Shown: in pieces, positions 57,624-64,000 of the stretch
How positions within the stretch are numbered: position 1 is the stretch's first letter
How the letters are laid out: each line of letters begins with the position of its first letter
NCBI RefSeq assembly: GCF_017976235.1
Contig: NZ_JACVHC010000001.1
Span: 1,054,001-1,118,000, forward strand
Origin: Pseudomonas anatoliensis
Lineage (GTDB): Bacteria > Pseudomonadota > Gammaproteobacteria > Pseudomonadales > Pseudomonadaceae
Direction: 5' to 3'
Length of the DNA stretch: 64,000 bases
Made by a program: the position numbers and the translations under genes
Notes under the pieces: model-generated
What the model was told of the DNA's origin: nothing
What the model saw: only the letters and a program-made list of their open reading frames with translations
The model's database searches: none

Positions 57624-58811
57624 ATGTCTGCGCAGCAACTGCCACCGCAAAGCTCCATGGCGATCACCGTGCAGATCGTCTCCATCGTTTTCTATACCTT
57701 TATTGCCTTCCTCTGCATCGGTCTGCCGATTGCGGTGCTGCCGGGTTATGTACATGAACAACTGGGTTTCAGCGCGATCATTGCCGGGTTGGTAATCGGC
57801 TCGCAGTACCTGGCCACCCTGCTCAGCCGACCGATGGCCGGGCGCATGTCTGACACCCTCGGCACCAAACGGGCGATCGTTTATGGCTTGCTGGGGATTG
57901 TGCTCAGTGGCGCGCTGACGCTGCTGTCCACGTTGCTGCAAAGCTATCCGCTGCCGAGCCTGCTGATTCTGATTCTCGGCCGATTGCTGTTGGGCATTGC
58001 GCAGGGGCTGATCGGTGTCGGCACCATCAGTTGGTGCATGGGCCAGGTCGGGGTTGAGCACACCGCCAGATCCATCGGCTGGAACGGCATCGCGTCGTAT
58101 GGCGCCATTGCGATTGGCGCGCCGCTGGGCGTGGTGATGGTGGCCGAATACGGTTTCACCAGCCTCGGCATTTCGCTGTCGGTGTTGGCGGCGGGGGCAT
58201 TGCTGTTGATCCGCAACAAACCTTCGGTGCCGGTGATACGCGGTGAGCGCCTGCCTTTTTGGGCCGTGTTCGGGCGGATTGCACCGTTCGGCGCGAGCCT
58301 CACGCTGGCCTCGATCGGCTACGGCACACTCACCACATTTATCACCCTTTATTACCTCAATCGCGGATGGAGCGGCGCGGCGTATTGCCTGACGGTGTTC
58401 GGCGTGTGTTTCATTGTGTCGCGACTGCTGTTTATTTCGGCGATCAGTCGATTCGGCGGATTCACCTCGGCCATCGTGTGCATGACCGTTGAAACCGTGG
58501 GGTTGGTGATGCTGTGGCTCGCGCCCTCCACCGCTTTCGCATTGATCGGCGCCGGACTGGCGGGTTTCGGCCTGTCGTTGGTGTATCCGGCGCTGGGGGT
58601 CGAGGCGATCAAGCAGGTACCGGGTTCCAGTCGTGGTGCCGGGTTGAGTGCCTATGCGGTGTTCTTTGATCTGGCACTGGCGGTTGCCGGGCCGTTGATG
58701 GGGGCGGTGGCGTTGAATCTGGGGTATTCGTGGATTTTCTTCACTGCGGCGCTGTTGTCGGTGACGGGGCTGGGGTTGACCTTGATGCTCAAGCGCCGGG
58801 CGAGCCCCTGA
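57624..58811 (+). CDS. MFS transporter (YhhS-like)
   Basis: 395 residues, 12 helices. The motif LLSRPMAGRMSDTLGTKRAIVYG (MFS motif A) and VLPGYVHEQLGFSAIIAGLVIG match the YhhS/UPF0226 branch, linked in some species to arabinose or drug efflux. ATG at 57624 gives the family length; the upstream frame is REP-derived. Flanked by REP pairs, so monocistronic. Confidence 0.87.
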   Translation: MSAQQLPPQSSMAITVQIVSIVFYTFIAFLCIGLPIAVLPGYVHEQLGFSAIIAGLVIGSQYLATLLSRPMAGRMSDTLGTKRAIVYGLLGIVLSGALTLLSTLLQSYPLPSLLILILGRLLLGIAQGLIGVGTISWCMGQVGVEHTARSIGWNGIASYGAIAIGAPLGVVMVAEYGFTSLGISLSVLAAGALLLIRNKPSVPVIRGERLPFWAVFGRIAPFGASLTLASIGYGTLTTFITLYYLNRGWSGAAYCLTVFGVCFIVSRLLFISAISRFGGFTSAIVCMTVETVGLVMLWLAPSTAFALIGAGLAGFGLSLVYPALGVEAIKQVPGSSRGAGLSAYAVFFDLALAVAGPLMGAVALNLGYSWIFFTAALLSVTGLGLTLMLKRRASP

Positions 58812-58817
58812 AAAGCA

Positions 58818-58897
58818 GGATCAAAAGATCGCAGCCTTCCGCAGCTCCTACGCCAAGCCAATGTAGGAGCTGCCGAAGGCTGCGATCTTTTGATCTT
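58818..58897. repeat. Paired REP palindrome 9
   Basis: Inverted REP pair between convergent MFS and hydrolase genes; orientation is tail-to-tail, with the GATC cores outside and the CTCCTAC arms facing inward. Confidence 0.9.
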
Positions 58898-58902
58898 ATG
58901 GG

Positions 58903-59937
58903 TTACTGATCCGCAGTCTGCATCCCCGCCCGTGTAGGCCTGCCCAGCGCATGGGCGAAAAATCGACCCGCCTCGGAAATCAGGTTGCGATGGATGTCTT
59001 TGCGATCAACCCCATCGGCATCCGTGCACAACGCCGGCATGGCAATAATCTGCTCTTCGTTGCACGGCGCCATGAACACAAAGTGCCCTGCCCCGGCCAG
59101 CAATTTGAAATCCGGTGCGGTCGGCAGTTTGCGCGCCAGTGCGGCAGCGTTTTTATCGAAAGCGACGAGTTTGTCGCCATCGCCGCTGTACAGCAGCACG
59201 GGCACATGCACGTCAGCCAACGTATGTCGGCCGAATTTCAAACTGAGCGGCGCCATCAGCAACAAGGCGTGCACGCGTGGGTCGGCCACCGGCTGCAAGT
59301 CATCACGGTCAACAATGAGCTCGCCTTGGGTGTTGCAGGCGTCGCGGTCGTCCGGGCGTTCCTGGCAATAGCGGCGCAGGCGATCCAGGTCCGGTTGTGC
59401 CCCCGAAAGAATCAACGCTGTCTCGCCCCCAGCCGAATAGCCGATCACGCCGACCTGTTCTGCATTGACGAATGGCGCCAGCATGGGGTCGCCAAGGGTC
59501 GCAGTAATCGCTTCGGAAATCTGGATCGGTCGCCCGTAAAGATTGCTCAGGGTGCCGAGTCGGCTGTGATCTTTGGAGTTGTCGCCGGGGTGAATCACCG
59601 CCACCACGACGAACCCCTTGCGCGCCAGCGACGTGGCGAGATCGTGCAGGGCCAGCGGCGTGCCGGTGTTGCCATGGGACAGCATCAGCATCGGGAAACG
59701 GCCCATGGCGACTTTGGTGTCTTCGCCGGCTTCGACCGAATAACCCTCGAGCAGGCTCAGGTGTTCGCGGTCGTTGGAGGGATAGAACGCGATGGCGCGC
59801 ATCGGTTGCAAGTCGAGCGGATCGAGGAACGTCATCTCGTGGTAACCGACGCTCCACACAGGATGACGCCCGGGCGCCGCCTGCACTGAATTCAGGCTGC
59901 CGAGCAGGCAAATCAGTAACGTTGCACAAAGACGCAT
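58903..59937 (-). CDS. Secreted alpha/beta hydrolase (dienelactone/PAF-acetylhydrolase-like)
   Basis: 344 residues with signal peptide (to about residue 20, LNSVQA|APGRHP). The fold shows MLSHGNTGTPLALHDLA oxyanion region, nucleophile GYSAGG, an acid in LLYSGDGDKLVAFD and a histidine in LLAGAGHFVFMAPC. It probably hydrolyses an ester or lactone in the periplasm. ATG at 59937 was chosen over the upstream TTG at 59967. Confidence 0.8.
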   Translation of the reverse strand: MRLCATLLICLLGSLNSVQAAPGRHPVWSVGYHEMTFLDPLDLQPMRAIAFYPSNDREHLSLLEGYSVEAGEDTKVAMGRFPMLMLSHGNTGTPLALHDLATSLARKGFVVVAVIHPGDNSKDHSRLGTLSNLYGRPIQISEAITATLGDPMLAPFVNAEQVGVIGYSAGGETALILSGAQPDLDRLRRYCQERPDDRDACNTQGELIVDRDDLQPVADPRVHALLLMAPLSLKFGRHTLADVHVPVLLYSGDGDKLVAFDKNAAALARKLPTAPDFKLLAGAGHFVFMAPCNEEQIIAMPALCTDADGVDRKDIHRNLISEAGRFFAHALGRPTRAGMQTADQ

Positions 59938-60090
59938 CACGGGATGCCCCACCCTGTTGTGACTCAATCCAAAGATCCGTTGCAGTGCGAGCCCCGAACG
60001 ACGGGCAATCGATGTTCCGGGTCGAGACTGCGCGCAGACGCTGATCGTTTGACTGCATAACCCGGGCCAGATTATGTAACAGTCAGAAAC

Positions 60091-60137
60091 AAAAAACTCC
60101 GTATTTGGCCATTGCGGAACCAGAATACAGAGTTTTT
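60091..60137 (-). terminator. Intrinsic terminator after azoR
   Basis: On the minus strand AAAAACTCTGTATT pairs with AATACGGAGTTTTTT across about 16 bases, with a T-run, some 40 bases after the azoR stop. Confidence 0.75.
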
Positions 60138-60176
60138 GAGAGACTACCTGAACATCAGCTGTTCTTTACGCAAGCC

Positions 60177-60788
60177 TTACGCGGCGGCGAACAGTTGCTC
60201 GCTGATCTTCGCTTGCGCGGCGGTCATGGCGTTGTTGCGCACTTCGTCACCGTACGCCAGGCCTTCGGCACGGACGATTTCGATGTCGGTGATGCCAAGG
60301 AAACCCAATACCAGCTTCAGATATTCTTCGTGAGCGATGCCGCTGGCCTGACCGGCGTGAATGCCGCCAGAGGTGGAAACGATCACCACTTTCTTGCCAC
60401 CGCACAGGCCTTCAGGGCCGGCTTCGGTGTAGCGGAAGGTCTGACCGGCAACGGCAACGCGGTCGATCCACGCCTTGAGTTGCGTCGGTACGGTGAAGTT
60501 GTACATCGGTGCAGCGATGACTACAGCGTCGGCGGCGATGAACTCGGCCAGTGTCGAAGCGCTGAGGTCGGCTTCGTGTTGCTGTGCGGCGTTACGCAAT
60601 TCAGCGGTGGTGCCGGCGGCAACCAGAGTGGTCGACGAGAAGTGGCTGATGGCATCGGCGGCCAGGTCACGGTAAGTCACCACAGCGCTTGGCTCAGCGG
60701 CCTGCCAGGCTTTGACGACTTCGCTGCTCAACAGACGGGAAGCCGAGTTGTCGCCCAGAATGCTCGAATCGATATGCAGCAGTTTCAT
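60177..60788 (-). CDS. azoR: FMN-dependent NADH azoreductase
   Basis: 203 residues of the flavodoxin-like AzoR family: [18 protein letters not shown] (FMN phosphate loop), [16 protein letters not shown] and STSGGIH. It reduces quinones and azo compounds with NAD(P)H. ATG at 60788 has AGGAG eight bases upstream. The divergent LysR gene 128 bases away probably regulates it. Confidence 0.93.
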   Translation of the reverse strand: MKLLHIDSSILGDNSASRLLSSEVVKAWQAAEPSAVVTYRDLAADAISHFSSTTLVAAGTTAELRNAAQQHEADLSASTLAEFIAADAVVIAAPMYNFTVPTQLKAWIDRVAVAGQTFRYTEAGPEGLCGGKKVVIVSTSGGIHAGQASGIAHEEYLKLVLGFLGITDIEIVRAEGLAYGDEVRNNAMTAAQAKISEQLFAAA

Positions 60789-60916
60789 GTGGGATCTCCT
60801 GGAATGAATCGCCGGTGGCGGCGGAATGGAGACAATCCTACGCAAGAAACCAATAGCTGATTAGCCGCCAGCAATGCGATAGTTCGTCCCACTGATAGAA
60901 CAGTTGGATACCAACC

Positions 60917-61825
60917 ATGCAAGATCTCAACGATCTCTACTATTTCGCCAAAGTCGTCGAGGCTGGCGGTTTTGCGGCAGCCGGACGTCTGCTGGGGATT
61001 CCAAAGTCACGACTGTCACGCAGAATCGCCGAACTGGAAGAGCGCCTCGGTGCGCGTTTGCTGCAACGCACCACGCGCCAACTCAATCTCACCGCCGTCG
61101 GCGAGCGTTATTTGCGTCACTGTCAGGCGATGCTGCTTGAAGCGGAAATGGCCGACGAAGCCGTCGCCAGCATGTCCAGCGAACCGCGGGGTCGTTTGCG
61201 TGTGTCATGCCCTACCGGTCTTGCGCATGAAATGCTGCCGTGGGTGATCAGCGACTTTCTCGGCAAATTTCCTCAGGTGCAACTTGAAGTGGTGCTGCTT
61301 AATCGTCGGGTCGATCTGGTCGCCGAAGGCTTTGATGTTGCCCTGCGCGTACGCGAGCTGGGTGATGAAGATCCATTGCTGGTCACCCGACGTCTGCGCC
61401 AGGCACAAACGGTGGTCGTGGCCAGTCCGACATTCATGCAAGGCCAGTCGATCAGCCATCCGCAAGAGCTGAAGAACCTGCCGGTGCTCGGGGCGCTGGA
61501 GGCCGATCGCTTGGTGCACTTGCGTTTACTCGATCAGCAGGGCAACAGCTTCGAACTGAGCATGGAAGCACGGCTGGGCATCGACGATTTTGTCGTGCGC
61601 AAGGCCTGCGTACTGGCCGGCCAGGGTTTCACGATGCTGCCTATGATGTTTTGCGAAGCGGAGCTGGAAAGCGGCGCTCTGGTGCAATTGCTGCCCGAGT
61701 GGTCGCTGCCCGGCGGTTGGCTGCAAGCAGTTTACCCGCATCGGCGTGGGGTCATGCCGGCGGTGCGTGCGTGGATTGATCACCTGGTCGAGTCGTTCAA
61801 TGCCTGTGGGGAGCGGTTGTTATGA
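60917..61825 (+). CDS. LysR-family transcriptional regulator
   Basis: 302 residues. The N-terminal winged helix reads FAKVVEAGGFAAAGRLLGIPKSRLSRRIAELEE, followed by a periplasmic-binding-like effector domain (about 90-295). The divergent azoR is the likely target, sensing quinone-like compounds. Its stop overlaps the next gene start by ATGA, so both are co-translated. Confidence 0.92.
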   Translation: MQDLNDLYYFAKVVEAGGFAAAGRLLGIPKSRLSRRIAELEERLGARLLQRTTRQLNLTAVGERYLRHCQAMLLEAEMADEAVASMSSEPRGRLRVSCPTGLAHEMLPWVISDFLGKFPQVQLEVVLLNRRVDLVAEGFDVALRVRELGDEDPLLVTRRLRQAQTVVVASPTFMQGQSISHPQELKNLPVLGALEADRLVHLRLLDQQGNSFELSMEARLGIDDFVVRKACVLAGQGFTMLPMMFCEAELESGALVQLLPEWSLPGGWLQAVYPHRRGVMPAVRAWIDHLVESFNACGERLL

Positions 61826-62181
61826 GCAAGGGAAAAATGAGCGAAGCGGATGTCGCCGCGTTTTGTCTGGCCTTGCCCGGCGCGCGAGAAGACTACAAGT
61901 GGGGTGGCGTGCGGGTGTTTTCGATTGCGGGCAACAAGATGTTTGCCTTGCAGGGTTTACGCGTGGATTCGCTGGCGTTCAAGGTCGACAAGGATCTGTT
62001 TCTCGGGCATTGCGATCGGCCGGGGATTCATCCGGCGCCGTATCTGGCCCGGGCACAGTGGATCATCATGCACCCACCCTACCCGCTGGGCACCGAGGAA
62101 TTGCAGGGGTTGCTGCAACGCTCGCATCAGTTGGTGGTGAGCAAGTTGCCGAAGAAAACCCGGGTTGGCCTACTTCTGTAA
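61822..62181 (+). CDS. MmcQ/YjbR family protein
   Basis: 119 residues: VAAFCLALPGAREDYKWGGVRVFSIAGNKMFAL at the start and HPPYPLGTEELQGLLQRSHQLV near the end match the MmcQ/YjbR fold, which resembles a DNA-binding domain but has no assigned role. It overlaps the LysR stop by four bases and is followed by a REP pair. Confidence 0.87.
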   Translation: MSKGKMSEADVAAFCLALPGAREDYKWGGVRVFSIAGNKMFALQGLRVDSLAFKVDKDLFLGHCDRPGIHPAPYLARAQWIIMHPPYPLGTEELQGLLQRSHQLVVSKLPKKTRVGLLL

Positions 62182-62189
62182 CTCACTCC

Positions 62190-62284
62190 CTGTAGGAGCT
62201 GCCGAAGGCTCGGGCCGCGATCGGACGATCTTTTGATCTTGTCTTTTAAGATCAAAAGATCGCAGCCTTCGGCAGCTCCTACAG
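62190..62284. repeat. Paired REP palindrome 10 (interrupted arm)
   Basis: Inverted REP pair whose left arm has extra bases (CGGGCCGCGATCGGAC) between GCCGAAGGCT and GATCTTTTGATC, compared with the other copies. The right arm is intact. Confidence 0.88.
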
Positions 62285-62300
62285 GGGGTTTGCGGTGGGG

Positions 62301-62729
62301 TTAGAGCTGGGTTAGCAGATTCGAACCAAGGAACAACTGGTCGATCCAGAACACCTGATGCAGCGCGACAATCACCCAGAACAGCACTTGAAACGACACC
62401 TTGCGCGTCTTGTGCCTGAACACTTGCTGGGCGATCAACGCACCCGGCCATCCGCCAGCCAGCTCCACCGCGTGGAGGATGTTTTCCGGCGTGCGCCATG
62501 CATCGGTGCGCGCCTTGCGTTTGTCTGCCCAATACATGAAGAACGCCAACACGCTGACGATGCCGTACGCCGCCAGCGGCACCAGAGAAATGCCGCTCAG
62601 CCACATCGACAGCGAGCCGGCCAACGGCAACGCGCAGACGATCAACAGAACGACCAGCTTCAGTTTCAGGTTCTGAATGCTGCCACCGGACGGCCGACCT
62701 TCGGGTCGGCGGGCGCGCGAATCATTCAT
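62301..62729 (-). CDS. DUF1294 membrane protein
   Basis: 142 residues. A polar N-terminus with [12 protein letters not shown] is followed by two helices, then [33 protein letters not shown], the DUF1294 hallmark, and a C-terminal helix. Role unknown. ATG at 62729 overlaps the uppP stop by ATGA, so it is coupled to uppP. Confidence 0.85.
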   Translation of the reverse strand: MNDSRARRPEGRPSGGSIQNLKLKLVVLLIVCALPLAGSLSMWLSGISLVPLAAYGIVSVLAFFMYWADKRKARTDAWRTPENILHAVELAGGWPGALIAQQVFRHKTRKVSFQVLFWVIVALHQVFWIDQLFLGSNLLTQL

Positions 62730-63556
62730 GCCTTGGCCGCCGTCCAGTCCACCCAGCCGAACTGCCACGTCGCCAGAATCACCAGCCCGAACACGATCCG
62801 ATACCAGGCGAATGCCGCATAGCTATGGCTGCCGATGAATTTGAGCAAGCCGCGCACCGCGATCATCGCGAAGATAAACGCGGTGACGAAACCGATGGCG
62901 AACACCGGAAAATCCGCCGGCACAAACAGATCCCGATACTTGTAGCCCGAGTACACCGCGGCACCGACCATGGTCGGCATGGCGAGGAAGAAAGAAAACT
63001 CGGTAGCCGTCTTGCGCGACAGGCCGAACAGCAGGCCGCCAATGATCGTCGAGCCGGAACGCGAGGTGCCGGGAATCATTGCCAGGCATTGCGCGAAGCC
63101 GATTTTCAGCGCGTCGCTCCAGCGAATTTCATCGACCGTCTCGGCATGCACTTCATGCTGACGCTTTTCGGCCCACAACATGATCACCCCGCCCACCACC
63201 AGCGCGGCCGCCACGGTGATCGGGTTGAACAGGTATTCGTGGATAAGATCAGCAAAAATCACTCCCAACACCACGGCTGGCAAGAATGCGATCAGCAGAT
63301 TAGCCGTAAAGCGACGCGCACTTGGCTGGGTCGGCAAGCCGATGACCACGTCGAAAATCTTGCGGCGAAATTCCCAGACCACCGCGAGAATCGCGCCGAG
63401 CTGAATAATGATGTTGAACGCCATGGCCCGTTCGCCGCCGAAGTTGAGCAAGTCGGCAACAATGATCTGGTGTCCGGTACTGGAAATGGGCAAAAACTCC
63501 GTCAGCCCTTCTACAACTCCTAGTATCAATGCCTGCAAGGCGGTCCAAAGATCCAT
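62726..63556 (-). CDS. uppP: Undecaprenyl-diphosphatase UppP (BacA)
   Basis: 276 residues, about eight helices. The active-site motifs [15 protein letters not shown] near the start and the [14 protein letters not shown] motif in the second half are both complete. It recycles undecaprenyl pyrophosphate for peptidoglycan synthesis and confers bacitracin resistance. ATG at 63556 was chosen over an adjacent TTG; GGGGG lies upstream. Confidence 0.95.
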   Translation of the reverse strand: MDLWTALQALILGVVEGLTEFLPISSTGHQIIVADLLNFGGERAMAFNIIIQLGAILAVVWEFRRKIFDVVIGLPTQPSARRFTANLLIAFLPAVVLGVIFADLIHEYLFNPITVAAALVVGGVIMLWAEKRQHEVHAETVDEIRWSDALKIGFAQCLAMIPGTSRSGSTIIGGLLFGLSRKTATEFSFFLAMPTMVGAAVYSGYKYRDLFVPADFPVFAIGFVTAFIFAMIAVRGLLKFIGSHSYAAFAWYRIVFGLVILATWQFGWVDWTAAKA

Positions 63557-63860
63557 CAATCCCCCAAAGAGCGATGCACGCCGGCATGCCCCGATAGTAT
63601 TTTTTTACGTTCACTGCGATCAGCGTAGCTGGTTAATGCTGGACCGATTCCGCGCGCACAGGATCCTTACGAAAGGGTCAAAATTCCGTGAAATAGCAAC
63701 TTCGATTCAGGTTTTCACGCGCGGGGCCGAAATCCTAACAGACAAGCCTTAATAGCGCTGCCGCGTTATACGACTTGGGTCGCGTATGCCCGCCTACGAA
63801 ATCGTGGTTGGATGCTGGCGGTCGTTAATTACAAGAAAAAGAATCCGGAGTGACAGCGTT
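63557..63860. other. Divergent intergenic region uppP-chemoreceptor
   Basis: About 300 bases between divergent genes. It is moderately AT-rich near uppP and holds the promoters of both. I see no clear sigma-28 promoter, operator or small gene in it. Confidence 0.5.
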
Positions 63861-64000
63861 ATGAACAGCTTGCGCAGTGTGTCGATCAGCCGACGCTTGT
63901 GGCTCATCCTGATTGTGGCAGTGGTCATGTTGCTGACCTTGGGCGCATTGATGCTCAAGCAGATCCACGATGACCTGTATCACGCCAAAGCCCAGAAAAC
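63861..64000 (+). CDS. Start of a probable methyl-accepting chemotaxis protein (partial)
   Basis: 46 codons before the window ends. MNSLRSVSISRRLWLILIVAVVMLLTLGALMLKQIHDDLYHAKAQK has an Arg-rich start, one transmembrane helix (about 13-32) and the onset of a Cache-type periplasmic domain, as in many Pseudomonas chemoreceptors. GGAG lies nine bases before the ATG. The signalling domain is outside the window, so a Cache-containing kinase or cyclase is not excluded. Confidence 0.6.
   Translation, partial: MNSLRSVSISRRLWLILIVAVVMLLTLGALMLKQIHDDLYHAKAQK

Overview
The window looks like a chromosomal segment of a Pseudomonas of the fluorescens lineage. Coding DNA is GC-rich. Almost every operon end between 14.6 and 62.3 kb carries the paired REP palindrome (core GTAGGAGCTGC...GCGATCTTTTGATC) typical of that group. 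Recognised families (OprD-type porin, ProP, LpxO, Ku with a lysine-rich tail, RimK-like ligase) fit this. No IS element, prophage, rRNA or CRISPR array was seen.

0-8.9 kb: end of an unidentified gene, a small acidic protein, a bestrophin-type channel, a lysine-rich histone-like protein, an AraC regulator divergent from a GST/methyltransferase pair, a ChrA-type transporter, a DUF4239 membrane protein and an ABC exporter. 9.1-11.3 kb: an orphan type VI secretion module of Hcp, a DUF4225 putative membrane toxin and a small membrane immunity protein. A second immunity paralogue and a decayed copy of the toxin C-terminus lie beside it, a displaced toxin/immunity cassette. 11.4-21 kb: OmpR/EnvZ-type system, a small protein plus DUF3313 lipoprotein, ProP, an AI-2E family protein, an amidase and an OprD-family porin.

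21-34.4 kb: two tandem RcsC-like hybrid histidine kinases (only the second has an Hpt domain), an RcsB-like response regulator, then a chaperone-usher fimbrial locus (pilin, chaperone, usher, tip adhesin, and a second adhesin on the opposite strand). Three copies of a TAAGA-N4-TCT(T/G)A dyad, resembling enterobacterial RcsB/RcsAB boxes, lie upstream of the first kinase, the pilin operon and the opposite-strand adhesin. The kinases, regulator and fimbriae therefore probably form one self-contained regulon.

34.4-43.6 kb: a complete selenocysteine cassette on the minus strand: fdnG (with an in-frame UGA and SECIS-like hairpin), fdnH, fdnI, fdhE, selA, selB and the tRNA-Sec gene selC. The only evident selenoprotein client and its decoding machinery are co-directional and nearly gapless. 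43.8-48.8 kb: MalY/PatB aminotransferase, TSUP exporter, NudC, enoyl-CoA hydratase/isomerase, CorA-like transporter. 48.8-51.6 kb: an RLAN-RimK ATP-grasp ligase facing a GNAT-peptidase C39 fusion, a candidate peptide-modifying system of unknown product.

51.7-64 kb: PQQ-type sugar dehydrogenase, small Pro-rich secreted protein, Ku, LpxO, YbiT-type ABC-F, YhhS-like MFS, alpha/beta hydrolase, azoreductase divergent from a LysR regulator with an MmcQ/YjbR gene, DUF1294, UppP, and the start of a probable methyl-accepting chemotaxis protein cut by the window edge.
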